Assembly (NCBI GenBank): GCA_003155135.1
Contig: PMFN01000030.1
Span: forward strand, 86,476-150,475
DNA from: Acidimicrobiaceae bacterium
Lineage (GTDB): Bacteria; Actinomycetota; Acidimicrobiia; Acidimicrobiales; RAAP-2
DNA: 64,000 nt
Direction of reading: 5' to 3'
The notes below the pieces were generated by a model. It ran no database searches. It was not told where the DNA came from and saw only the letters and a program-made list of their open reading frames with translations. The position numbers and the translations under genes were made by a program. This document shows, piece after piece, positions 51,935-60,402 of this stretch; the stretch's first letter is position 1; each line of letters opens with the position of its first letter.

Positions 51935-53020
51935 CTACCGGACTCCGCCTGACAGCGACTGAAGGCACAGGGACGCGGTGCCCACGAGTACCCACAGGAC
52001 TCCACCCAGGGCAAGGGGCCTCATGCCAGTCCGACGGATGTCGGTCATCTTGGTCGAGAGACCGATCGCCGCCAATGCGGTCGCGATCATGAACTGGGCA
52101 AGAACCGACAGGCCCGGGTGCCAACTCTGCGGGATCAGTCCGACGGTGTTCAAAGAGACCGCAACGAGGAACCACACAATAAAAACGGGGAAGGTTCCGA
52201 GCACGTGGGCGCCGAGCGAACGACGTGGGGCCTCGTCGGGCCCCACCGGCCCCTGGCGAGAACGCCAGAAGGAAATGCCCAGCGTGATGGGGATGATCAT
52301 CAGTGTCCGGGTGAGCTTCACCACGATGGCGGTGGATGCCGCTCCATGGCCGAAGACGGACCCGGCCGCTACGACGGACGACATGTCGTTGATGGCGGTC
52401 CCCGCCCACTGACCGAAACCGTGAGGGGTCATCCCGAGGATGTGGCCCAGGCTGGGAAACGTCAGGACAGCGGCGATGTTGAACGTGAAGATCGTTGCGA
52501 TTGAGTAAGAGACGTCCGCCTCGGTTGCCGAGATGACGGCATCGGTCGCGGCAATAGCGGAAGCTCCGCAGATCGCTGTCCCCACACCGATGAGGGTCCG
52601 CAAGTCGCGTCCGATACCCATGAGTCGACCAATCAGTGCAGCACCAACCAAGGCGATGGCCAGCGAGCCGATCATGATCGGTACCGATGCGGACCCCGTC
52701 GTGACGACCTGCCGGAACGAGAGCGCCGTTCCGAGCACCACAATCGACCCCTGGAGCACCGCTTTGCTGGCGAAACCGAGGCCAGGGCGAACTGCCGCAG
52801 GGACCGGACGGAGCAGAGAGACGGTGACCCCGCCCACGATCGCGAACACGGGAGCGCCCACGACGGGGACCGCGTGCCCGAGTGCCGTGGCGAAGCCAGC
52901 GAGGAGGATCGCTACACCAACCCCTGGCATCAACAGCTGGAGGCGACGAACCATTGGTCGCCCTGCACCGGCGTTGGCCACTCCGACCCGACTGTGCTCG
53001 ACGGGTTGTTGCGGGATCAT
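51935..53020 (-). CDS. yeiH: YeiH family (UPF0324) putative sulfur-anion exporter
   Basis: This is a 361-residue membrane protein with about 10-11 helices. Landmarks are GVGTAICGASAIAATDAVISA and GTAINDMSSVVAAG, both hallmarks of the YeiH/UPF0324 (PF03601) family. Related proteins are called putative sulfate exporters, and the family is tied to sulfite tolerance in enterobacteria (from memory). It is divergent from a LysR gene, the usual arrangement. It would expel sulfite or a similar product of sulfur oxidation. Confidence 0.9.
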   Translation of the reverse strand: MIPQQPVEHSRVGVANAGAGRPMVRRLQLLMPGVGVAILLAGFATALGHAVPVVGAPVFAIVGGVTVSLLRPVPAAVRPGLGFASKAVLQGSIVVLGTALSFRQVVTTGSASVPIMIGSLAIALVGAALIGRLMGIGRDLRTLIGVGTAICGASAIAATDAVISATEADVSYSIATIFTFNIAAVLTFPSLGHILGMTPHGFGQWAGTAINDMSSVVAAGSVFGHGAASTAIVVKLTRTLMIIPITLGISFWRSRQGPVGPDEAPRRSLGAHVLGTFPVFIVWFLVAVSLNTVGLIPQSWHPGLSVLAQFMIATALAAIGLSTKMTDIRRTGMRPLALGGVLWVLVGTASLCLQSLSGGVR

Positions 53021-53032
53021 GCATCAAGCATG
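53018..53032. promoter_or_regulatory. Palindrome in the yeiH-lysR divergent region
   Basis: CATGC-N5-GCATG is a perfect 5-bp inverted repeat overlapping the yeiH start codon. It contains T-N11-A at its core, the usual LysR-type box, so the divergent LysR regulator may bind here. Confidence 0.45.
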
Positions 53033-53090
53033 AGGTCGCACCTGGTGTACGGATAGGCCGAGGTTGGTGATCTCTCTATAAGGTTTCACT

Positions 53091-54041
53091 ATGCCCCTGC
53101 CGCAGCCGCAGCCAGACCTGGTCTCGCTGGACCTCCTCCAGAGCGTCGCTGACTTCGGGTCGATCCGTCAGGCTGCGCTGGCGCATGGGATCACGCAGCC
53201 GGCTGCGAGCACCCGACTTCGGAACCTCGAGGCGAACATCGGACTCGATCTCCTCGACCGGTCCTCCGGTCGGGCGCAGCTGACGCCGAATGGGCGCGCC
53301 ATAGTCGAGTGGTCGACTCGGATTATCGAAGACATGAGGGGACTCCTCGAGGGTGCGGCGGCCCTGCGGTCGGAGGCCAAGGGCCAACTCCATGTGGCCG
53401 CGTCGATGACGGTCGCTGAGTACCTGGTGCCCCAGTGGCTCATCCGGCTGAGGACGACAGACCGCGACATGCGCGTGTCGTTGGAGATGGGCAACTCCGA
53501 ACACGTGATCGACCTGGTCAGGGATCGACGAGCCGAGCTCGGATTCGTCGAGGGGCACTCCACTCTTGCTGGACTTCGGAGCCAGGTGGTGCTCGACGAC
53601 GAACTCCTCGTCGTCGTCGAGCCCTTGCACGCGTGGGCGAAGGGCGGGCGTCGGGTATCGGCGCAGGAACTGGCCGAGACACCGCTCGTCTTGCGCGAAA
53701 TGGGGTCCGGCACCCGTGAAGTGCTGGAGCGGTCCTTGCAGCGTCTCGGACTCGCCGTAACTCCAGCCGTTGAGCTGGGCTCCACGACGGCGATCAAGGC
53801 AGCCGTCGAATCGGGGCTCGGCCCCGCCGTGCTGAGCCGTCTGGCCGTCAGCGCAGATGTCGACGCCGGGCGCCTCATAGTGGTGCCGATCGAAGGCATG
53901 GACCTTTCTCGATCCATCCGGGCGGTGTGGCTGAGGTCCCAGCCACTCTCGCGACGCGCCTCGCGCCTGCTCGCCCAGATCACGGCGCCACGGTCTGCGG
54001 GGAACTCGAACCAGCGAAAAGCTGTCCGTACTACCGACTAG
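53091..54041 (+). CDS. LysR family transcriptional regulator (YeiE-like)
   Basis: This 316-residue regulator has a winged HTH, LLQSVADFGSIRQAALAHGI and TQPAASTRLRNLEANIGLDL, followed by the type-2 periplasmic-binding fold that senses a small ligand. It diverges from yeiH, as YeiE does in enterobacteria, so control of the exporter by a sulfur anion is likely. The C-terminal tail is Arg/Ser-rich. Sequence alone does not show which ligand. Confidence 0.88.
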   Translation: MPLPQPQPDLVSLDLLQSVADFGSIRQAALAHGITQPAASTRLRNLEANIGLDLLDRSSGRAQLTPNGRAIVEWSTRIIEDMRGLLEGAAALRSEAKGQLHVAASMTVAEYLVPQWLIRLRTTDRDMRVSLEMGNSEHVIDLVRDRRAELGFVEGHSTLAGLRSQVVLDDELLVVVEPLHAWAKGGRRVSAQELAETPLVLREMGSGTREVLERSLQRLGLAVTPAVELGSTTAIKAAVESGLGPAVLSRLAVSADVDAGRLIVVPIEGMDLSRSIRAVWLRSQPLSRRASRLLAQITAPRSAGNSNQRKAVRTTD

Positions 54042-54079
54042 GGGAGATCAGATTCCAAGGGAGCGTGGGACTCGAAGGC

Positions 54080-54226
54080 TCAGCGCCATTCTTTGCGGAT
54101 GATCTTCGCCATTTTCAGATTGATGGCGGCGAACCGCCCGAATTGGATGACCACGTTCTTTCGGGCCCGCAACGTCTTGTCGGTCGGGAGCGGAGCACTC
54201 TCGATGCTGGCATCGGTCTCGTCCAT
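54080..54226 (-). CDS. Small basic protein after SQR
   Basis: This 48-residue protein reads MDETDASIESAPLPTDKTLR then FGRFAAINLKMAKIIRK. GAGGAGAC precedes the ATG, and it starts 15 bp behind the SQR stop. The PLPT-TLR-R and RFAALNLKM pattern recalls a small protein seen beside SQR-like genes in related bacteria (memory only). It may help membrane placement or electron transfer; the role is unknown. Confidence 0.65.
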   Translation of the reverse strand: MDETDASIESAPLPTDKTLRARKNVVIQFGRFAAINLKMAKIIRKEWR

Positions 54227-54241
54227 CGCCCGTCTCCTCTC

Positions 54242-55699
54242 CTACTCGGGGATCAGCGACCAGCCCGGAAGGGCCTTCGCCTTGTAGATGAACATGTAGT
54301 GGAGCAGCAGCTTGATCCAGTGTCCGGCGAGGCCAATCTCCCCGAACGTGTCGTTGAGGCTCCGTCCGGTCGCTGGATACTTCACGAGGTCGGGGACGAC
54401 CGGGTACATCGTCATCGAGGCCGCGCTGCCCTGACGCAGGCCCGATCCGGCTGAGGCCACGCAGGCGGCACCCATGTCGGCCATCGACGCCGATCGGACG
54501 GGCGCCGAGGCACCATCTCTGATCATGGCCGAAATGTTGGTTGCCGCCAGCTTCCCCATGATCCCCGACGGCATGCCGGTGCGCGGGGGGGACGGGGTGA
54601 TGACGGTGCCGTTGGGCGACTTCCGGGGCTTCGAGATCTGGTGGGGCGGGGCGAAGGCGATACCCACCGCGAAGATGGTGGGGAATCGGGGGACCTGGTA
54701 GGTGCTGGGCCAGTCCTCCGCACGCCACTCGTCAAAGGGCTTGGCTGAGTAATCGGCGTCTACCTTCATGAACCCGTTCGGCGCGAACAGTTCGTTGGTG
54801 ATGTCCACTCCGCTCGCGTCGTACGCCTGGAGATCGACCCCCCGGAAGGGTGGGAGCAGCATGGCGAAATCGAAGGCCTGCGAGTTCTTCGACCCGTCCA
54901 GCTGCTCGTAGTGGACGACACCCTCCTCGACACGTTCGACGTGGGCACCGGTGATGGCCCGGATCCCGCGCTCGCGGAAGAGTGACTCGGTCCACAACTT
55001 GGAGGTCGTCTGAAATCCCTGCTGGGTGAACGTTAGACCGCCGACGCCGAAGTCCCCGAGCTCGTACTCGTTGGTGAGATAGATGATGTCGGCCAGGTCC
55101 CGGACGCCGGCCTGGCGGACCTCATGCTCGACATTGAACGCGTACTCGAACGCCGCCCCTTCGCAGGTGCAGGTCCCGTGCCCCATGCCGACGATGATGA
55201 CCTGGCGATGGCCATGCTTCATCTGCTCGATCGATGCCTGCAGGGCCGCCGACGCGCTGACCGCGTGCCCGGATGTGCACACGGACCTGGAGAACCCGTC
55301 TGGGCCCAGCCCGGGCGTGGCACCGAAGTTCAGCTTCGGCCCTGTCGCGTTGATCAAGTAGTCGTACTCGAGCATTCCTTGTTTCCCGGCTCGTGCCGGG
55401 TCGGTGTAGGTGATGTCGACGAACGGTCGCACTCGCGTTCCGTCCCCTTCCGGGTGGATCGCCGTCGCCAGTGCCTGGTGGTACTCGATGCCCTTGCGCT
55501 TGTAGATCGGTGCAAGATCGAAGGTCACCTGGTCGGGCTTCATCTTGCCGACCCCGACCCAGATGTTCGACGGGATCCAGTTCCACTTGGAGTTCGGCGT
55601 AACCACCACGACCTCGTCGGAACGCGTGAGCATCCGGGTGAGGTGGAGTGCCGCCGTGTGCCCGGCGATCCCTCCGCCCAAGACAACCACTCGTGCCAT
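54242..55699 (-). CDS. Sulfide:quinone oxidoreductase-like flavoprotein (copy 1)
   Basis: This is a membrane-associated FAD enzyme of 485 residues that would pass electrons from sulfide to quinone. VVVLGGGIAGHTAALHL binds FAD. The candidate redox Cys are Cys141 in SVCTSGH, Cys177/Cys179 in GTCTCEG, and Cys413 in AACVAS. The C-terminus, GEIGLAGHWIKLLLHYMFIYKAK, is the amphipathic membrane anchor of SQRs. Its promoter region carries operator site 4. The following small gene is translated with it. Confidence 0.88.
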   Translation of the reverse strand: MARVVVLGGGIAGHTAALHLTRMLTRSDEVVVVTPNSKWNWIPSNIWVGVGKMKPDQVTFDLAPIYKRKGIEYHQALATAIHPEGDGTRVRPFVDITYTDPARAGKQGMLEYDYLINATGPKLNFGATPGLGPDGFSRSVCTSGHAVSASAALQASIEQMKHGHRQVIIVGMGHGTCTCEGAAFEYAFNVEHEVRQAGVRDLADIIYLTNEYELGDFGVGGLTFTQQGFQTTSKLWTESLFRERGIRAITGAHVERVEEGVVHYEQLDGSKNSQAFDFAMLLPPFRGVDLQAYDASGVDITNELFAPNGFMKVDADYSAKPFDEWRAEDWPSTYQVPRFPTIFAVGIAFAPPHQISKPRKSPNGTVITPSPPRTGMPSGIMGKLAATNISAMIRDGASAPVRSASMADMGAACVASAGSGLRQGSAASMTMYPVVPDLVKYPATGRSLNDTFGEIGLAGHWIKLLLHYMFIYKAKALPGWSLIPE

Positions 55700-55726
55700 A
55701 TCAGACCTCCATGCCTCTACCTGGAA

Positions 55727-56420
55727 TCAGCATACCATATACCCATAGGGGTATCTGTCTCGATGAGTGGCGCCCTCGGAGGGTCTCTTCATGGGGGGCT
55801 CGGGATGGGCGAAGCACAGCTCCAGGAATGCCGTCAGGCATGACGCATCCTTGACGATCGACACTCCTCGTCGGGGATCCTTGGTGATGTCGAGCGATGG
55901 GCAGAACACGTCGGTGTCGTTACAGACGAAGTGCGGCGAGCCCAACACGCCGCGCCGCTGGCTCGTGTCGGTCCGCCACTACTGCGGCACGGTGGGACTG
56001 GTCAGGCATGACGACCGAGGCCACGGGCGAGCTACTCCAGCGTGACCCACTCCGAGATGTCGCGGCCGTCCTCGAAGAGCGCGTCCCGGAGCGCGAAGCC
56101 CACCCGCTCCCCACCTGGAGATCGGTTCGGTAGGCCTGATTGGCCAGCGCCAGGGCATCGAGCGTCGAGTTGGGGAACCGGTCGACATCGAGTTGTTGGA
56201 ACAGGCCCGGGGCAACCTGCTGGCGGAAGTCGTCGACATGTTCCTTCGTGACCGTAGGGTCCAGTGGCGCGCCGCTCACCTGCTCGAGCGGCTATGCCCG
56301 CACCCGGATGGCGACATCCTGCGCCCGGCCCGCGCTCGCTGCTTCTCGATCGCCCGCAGGCCGACGTGGGTGAAGGGACACCAGATGTCGGCGAAAACTC
56401 CGATGACCGCGCTCGTCGAG
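55727..56420 (-). pseudogene. Decayed DsbA/FrnE-like thiol isomerase gene
   Basis: Fragments in several frames join into one DsbA-family protein: VFADIWCPFTHVGLRAIEK (a CPF active-site motif), then QDVAIRVRA followed by TAG where Trp is expected, then SGAPLDPTVTKEHVDDFRQQ, LDALALANQAYRTD, a shifted ERVGFALRDALFEDGRDISE, and VLGSPHFVCNDTDVFCPSLD at the end. At least two frameshifts and a nonsense codon break it. It lies between two CstR-controlled units and once probably belonged to them. Confidence 0.78.
55739..55754. promoter_or_regulatory. CstR/CsoR-type operator (site 4)
   Basis: ATACCC-ATAG-GGGTAT is a perfect 6-4-6 palindrome 40 nt upstream of the SQR start. On the minus strand it is followed by TATATGGTATGCT, a good -10 region. 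Confidence 0.65.
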
Positions 56421-56502
56421 GTGCTCGAGCTGCCGTCTTTCGCGTCGGCGGATGACCGACGGTCCTGGTGAACCGGACCCGTCGCGTCCTCTCGGTGGGC
56501 CG

Positions 56503-56718
56503 TCAACTCGCTCGAGCAGCCTTGCCGTTGAGCGGATGTCCGAAAAGCGCGTTGAACATGCAGATGTCGAGTGCTCCGGCGGCAAGTGACACGAGGCCGA
56601 CGACAGCGAGGGCCCACCATCCTCCGCCGAGGAGCCCGCCGATGACAATCAGCGCCACACCGGCGATGACCCGCACCGCCCGTCCCGTATTCGATGCCAT
56701 GAACCTTGAGAATCCCAT
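56503..56718 (-). CDS. DUF2892 small membrane protein (copy 2)
   Basis: This 71-residue protein has two helices, RAVRVIAGVALIVIGGLLGGG and VVGLVSLAAGALDICMFNAL, and matches the DUF2892 paralogue at 49126. The Cys near the end of helix 2 is kept (DICMFNAL). It follows the second CstR gene by about 40 bp in the same direction. GAGAAGGGG precedes ATG 56718. Confidence 0.8.
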   Translation of the reverse strand: MGFSRFMASNTGRAVRVIAGVALIVIGGLLGGGWWALAVVGLVSLAAGALDICMFNALFGHPLNGKAARAS

Positions 56719-56759
56719 GATCAGCACCCCTTCTCTCCGTTGCTGTTGCGCCTCGCTAT

Positions 56760-57029
56760 TCACGCCAACTTGGTGAACAGTCGTTGCACCTCCTCGAGGG
56801 GATACCCCGACTCGGCCGCCTCGTCGGGATGCTCGATGCAGTAGGTCAGGCCACTCGCGATCAGCCGAAAGCCGACTTGTTCGAGCGCCTTGGTGGCAGC
56901 ACTCAGCTGGATGACAACTTCACGGCACTCGCGCCCTTCGGCCAGCATCGTCTCTACGGCCTGCACCTGCCCTCCGGCACGCCGCAATCGCTTGCGGAGG
57001 TCTTCGACGACCTCGTCAGGTAGTTCCAC
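56760..57029 (-). CDS. CsoR-superfamily transcriptional regulator, CstR type (copy 2)
   Basis: This 89-residue protein is very similar to the regulator at 51342 (about 70-75% identical by eye). Cys35 in EGRECREV and Cys64 in LTYCIEH are kept, and Gly60 replaces the copper-binding His. It starts at GTG 57029 behind AAGGAGGAG. It follows the MMPL gene closely, so both are likely read from the operator pair at 59.4 kb. Two paralogues may respond to different sulfur species or simply overlap. Confidence 0.85.
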   Translation of the reverse strand: MELPDEVVEDLRKRLRRAGGQVQAVETMLAEGRECREVVIQLSAATKALEQVGFRLIASGLTYCIEHPDEAAESGYPLEEVQRLFTKLA

Positions 57030-57079
57030 GACTGCTCCTCCTTCATCGAGGGGATGTCATCTGCTCGGTCGCTCCGGGG

Positions 57080-59335
57080 TCAGTGGGAGAACGTCACTTT
57101 CGGGAGGATCCGCCCGAGCCACTTCGGTTGGTGCCAGTTGCTGTGTCCTCCCAGGCGGAGGATCACCGGGAGCAGGACGAGGCGGACAACGAGCGCGTCG
57201 AGGGCCACGGCGATGGCCAGGATCACGCCCATCTCCTTGGGGGCCAGAGGTCCCGACAGGGCGAAGGTGAGGAAGACGGCGATCATGACGGCGGCTGCCG
57301 ACAGCACCACCCTCCCGGACGTGCGCATCGACCCAACCATGGCGTGCTCGGGGTCCGGGTGGGTCTCATAGCGCTCCTTGGCCGCCGACAGCATGAACAG
57401 CGTGTAGTCCATGGCCACCCCGAAGACCATGGCTCCGAAGAACAATGGCGCCCAGGCATCGATGAAGCCCTGGGGTTGGAAATTAAGCGGGCCGGCGAGG
57501 AACCCGTTCTGAAAGATGAGGCGACCGATCCCGAAGGCGCCCGCAACCGACAGGGCGGTGATGAGCACGCCGAGGGCGGCGATCAACGGGGCCCCGAGCG
57601 CGATGAGGAGCAGCAGGAACCCGAGCACCCCGAGGATGCCGAGCACCAGCGGCGTGTCAGAGGACAGCGACTGTTGGAGGTCGTGGTTCTCGGCCGCAGC
57701 GCCTCCGACCAGGGTCCCGGCGGGAAGGACCTGGCGCAAGTGGTCAATGGTCGCCCCGGTCGTGGTGGTGGATGGACCGGAGGTCGGGACCACCTGGTCG
57801 AGCGTCCATCCGGCCTTGGTCGGCCCCGGGACGACGCCGGCCACGCCCGAGGTGTGGGCCAAGGTGGTCAGGGCCAGGTCCTGCTTCCCTTCGGGAACCA
57901 GGACCTGGAGGGTGCCGGGCGCACCGGGTCCGAAGGCCCCGGTGACCTGGTAATAGCCGACCCTAGCGTTGGCGCTGGCCGGCACGATGGTGATCGAGGG
58001 CATATTGGTCCGCAAGCCGATGACCGGAGCTGCGGCAAGGAGCAGCACGATGAGTGCCGCCGCGCCGGCCGGGAACGGATGGCGCCACAGGAACCGGCCC
58101 CAACGGTGCAGCATCCGGTCGAGGGGGCCCTCGCCCTCGGGTCGAGGCCCCCGGCGCAGCCGGATCCTGCCCTTGTTGATATTGGTGCCGAGCTTGCCGA
58201 GCACCGCCGGCAGAAGGGTCAGGGTGGCAGCCAGCACCGCGATGACCGACAGCATGATCCCGAAGGCCATCGATCGGAACGCCGGGCTCGGCACGATGAG
58301 GATGGCGGCGAGCGAGGCGAGGACGGTCAGCGCGCTGAAGGCGACGGCCTTGCCGGCGGTGTCGACCGTCTCGGCCACCGCGGCGACGATCGCTTCTCGG
58401 TCACCCGGTTGCGCGTTGCGGCGTTCGAGGGCCGACCGGAACCGCATGACCAGGAAGAGCGCGTAGTCGATGCCCAAGGCGAGGGCGAACATGAGGGCGA
58501 AGTTGAGTGCCCAGATCGAGACCGGCGTGAACTTCGTGGTGATCACCAGTGCTCCCGCGGCGACCAGCAGCCCCGCCATGGTGAGGAGGAGGGGGAGCCC
58601 CGCGGCCACCAGACTGCCGAATGCGATGACGAGGATGATGATCGTCACTGGCCAGGACAGCAGCTCCGATCGGAGCATGGCGGACCGGTTGGCGTTGTTG
58701 AAGTCAGCCCAGAGCGCACTGCTTCCCGTCAGGGTCACCGAGACGCCGGAAGTGGACAGCGCGCCGAGCGGGTTCGCCAGTGAGTCGGCGGCCTGCACCA
58801 TCTTGTTGGAGTCGGCGGCGGATCCGGCGGTGATCACCGCGGTGCGACCGTCCCGGGAAAGCGAGACGCCGGCCTGCGGGGCCACCACCGTGGACACCTG
58901 CGGGTCGTTGCGCAACAACATGGTCGCCCGGGCCACGGCGGCCAAAGCTTTCGGGTCCGACGCAATCGGGCCTTGGTGGTCGACCACGACCACCTGCAGC
59001 GCGGTGGCCCCGAGACCGGCGAAGTCCTTTTCGATGATGGCCCGGGCTGCCACGGACTGGCTGTTGGATGCCTGCCACCCGGCACCGGCCAGCGCGCTCT
59101 CGACGTGGACCGCGAAGAAACCGAAGATCATGAGCACGAGCAGCCAGGCAATGAGGATCCGACGGAAGTGGGTGGCCGTCCAGGTACCGAGCCGAGCGAA
59201 TCGGCTGGTGTGGCTCGCGTGATCCGTACCCCCGATCTCTTGGGCGCCCTTCGCTGATTCGGCGGAGGGGTCCGAGCCCACGGCCCTGGCTGACGCCTCT
59301 GGTGCATCGAGACCGGTTGCTGGCCTTGCTGTCAT
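57080..59335 (-). CDS. MMPL family RND transporter
   Basis: This is an RND-type exporter of about 751 residues with 12 transmembrane helices in two halves. FALMFALALGIDYALFLVMRFRSA and APLFFGAMVFGVAMDYTLFMLSA carry the family GxDY (GIDY/AMDY) proton-relay residues. Two large outside domains follow helices 1 and 7. It is the first gene after operator sites 5 and 6 and precedes cstR copy 2. Mycobacterial MmpL proteins export lipids; here a sulfur-linked or thiol substrate is possible, but it is unproven. Confidence 0.88.
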   Translation of the reverse strand: MTARPATGLDAPEASARAVGSDPSAESAKGAQEIGGTDHASHTSRFARLGTWTATHFRRILIAWLLVLMIFGFFAVHVESALAGAGWQASNSQSVAARAIIEKDFAGLGATALQVVVVDHQGPIASDPKALAAVARATMLLRNDPQVSTVVAPQAGVSLSRDGRTAVITAGSAADSNKMVQAADSLANPLGALSTSGVSVTLTGSSALWADFNNANRSAMLRSELLSWPVTIIILVIAFGSLVAAGLPLLLTMAGLLVAAGALVITTKFTPVSIWALNFALMFALALGIDYALFLVMRFRSALERRNAQPGDREAIVAAVAETVDTAGKAVAFSALTVLASLAAILIVPSPAFRSMAFGIMLSVIAVLAATLTLLPAVLGKLGTNINKGRIRLRRGPRPEGEGPLDRMLHRWGRFLWRHPFPAGAAALIVLLLAAAPVIGLRTNMPSITIVPASANARVGYYQVTGAFGPGAPGTLQVLVPEGKQDLALTTLAHTSGVAGVVPGPTKAGWTLDQVVPTSGPSTTTTGATIDHLRQVLPAGTLVGGAAAENHDLQQSLSSDTPLVLGILGVLGFLLLLIALGAPLIAALGVLITALSVAGAFGIGRLIFQNGFLAGPLNFQPQGFIDAWAPLFFGAMVFGVAMDYTLFMLSAAKERYETHPDPEHAMVGSMRTSGRVVLSAAAVMIAVFLTFALSGPLAPKEMGVILAIAVALDALVVRLVLLPVILRLGGHSNWHQPKWLGRILPKVTFSH

Positions 59336-59395
59336 GGGGAGCAATCCTCCTGTGTCGCCTGCGGTCGCACCCATTCGGGTGGAACGCGTGCTCGG

Positions 59396-59443
59396 ATACC
59401 TGGGTGGGTATCGGGAACCCTAACAGGATACCCCCCTGGGTAT
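59396..59443. promoter_or_regulatory. Two tandem CstR/CsoR-type operators (sites 5 and 6)
   Basis: ATACCC-CCCT-GGGTAT (59428-59443) is perfect, and ATACCT-GGGT-GGGTAT (59396-59411) is one base short of perfect. The two centres are 32 bp apart. On the minus strand they lie upstream of the MMPL gene, 61 nt before its ATG. Tandem sites suggest cooperative binding. Confidence 0.65.
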
Positions 59444-59751
59444 CAAGCGACTTCGGCGCAACGCGGGTGTCGTGCACCGCAGACGACGCCGTGGCTCAAT
59501 TCGAAGTGGTGGAAGTCGGCGTGCAGCGAACCGCTGAGAGCGAGGTTTGTAAGGGATCGATCGCACCAGGAGGAAAGGGCGCAATCCCTTGTGAGCAGGC
59601 GCGTGTCGCTCCGCCACGCTCACTCAGGTTGGGTGTCAGCGCTCGCACGATTTCTAGCGGCTCATCCCAGGGCGAGTGGTACCGGATCTCGTTCGGTTCT
59701 ACGCGAACCTCGGGCTGAAGACCCTGATGCCAGCCGGTGGTCCTGCCGGTG
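59444..59751. other. Gene-free stretch
   Basis: About 300 bases between operator site 6 and the NUDIX gene carry no gene I can support. A 7-bp inverted repeat AAGGGAT/ATCCCTT (59551 and 59584) is too loose for a terminator. Confidence 0.5.
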
Positions 59752-60231
59752 CTACCTCTTGGAGATCAGCAGTCCGTGTTCCGCTAGGAAGGCAACCTGC
59801 TCCGCATGCATCGGCTCGGGCGGTTCCGTGAACCACCCATGTTCCACGCCCGCGTTGATGAACTGCTCGCCCTCGATTTGGCAGAGGAATGCGAGTCCGA
59901 CGGGCGAGTCCATTCCATGGAGGTAGTGGCTCGGGTACTCGATGTAGCCGAGGAGCGGCCCCGCATGGAGCTCCAGTCCGATCTCCATGGCTGCGACCCT
60001 GCTGACAGCGGCCCTTATTGGCTCTCCGAAGCGGACCGTGCCGCCGGGGATGTGCCAGAGGCCCGAACACGGCCCCGATGCCCGCTTCGTAAGGAGGATG
60101 CCAAGCGGACTCTGTACGACGACCTCCACGGTGAGTCGTGGAACCTTGGAATAGATCTCCTCGAACTCCGAATGGGGCAGTTCACCCCTTGGATCCGCTG
60201 ATGACGGCGGCGACGCCGATCGACCGGTCAC
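59752..60231 (-). CDS. NUDIX hydrolase, GDP-mannose mannosyl hydrolase-like
   Basis: This is a NUDIX protein of about 159 residues. EEIYSKVPRLTVEVVVQSPLG opens the fold. The box reads GGTVRFGEPIRAAVSRVAAMEIGL, in which two of the usual glutamates are Val and Met, as in GDP-mannose hydrolases that use a modified box. GTG 60231 is a tentative start; the conserved part begins near 60180. Its role next to the sulfur genes is unclear. Confidence 0.7.
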   Translation of the reverse strand: MTGRSASPPSSADPRGELPHSEFEEIYSKVPRLTVEVVVQSPLGILLTKRASGPCSGLWHIPGGTVRFGEPIRAAVSRVAAMEIGLELHAGPLLGYIEYPSHYLHGMDSPVGLAFLCQIEGEQFINAGVEHGWFTEPPEPMHAEQVAFLAEHGLLISKR

Positions 60232-60402
60232 AGCGGCGCGGCATCGGTTGCGAGGTGGGAGCGACGAGCCCGCGGGTCGAATGTCAAGCTTCCCCTCTCG
60301 TGTGCAAGCAACGACATTGAAGGTAGCTCGAGCATGCGCCTTGGATCTGAGCAAGTCCGGCCACCGGTCGACCACCCGTCTCGCACGGCGCTCCACCGAG
60401 CC

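Noticed and set aside
59551..59590. Inverted repeat AAGGGAT...ATCCCTT as terminator
   Set aside because: The loop of about 26 nt is too long and no T-run follows.
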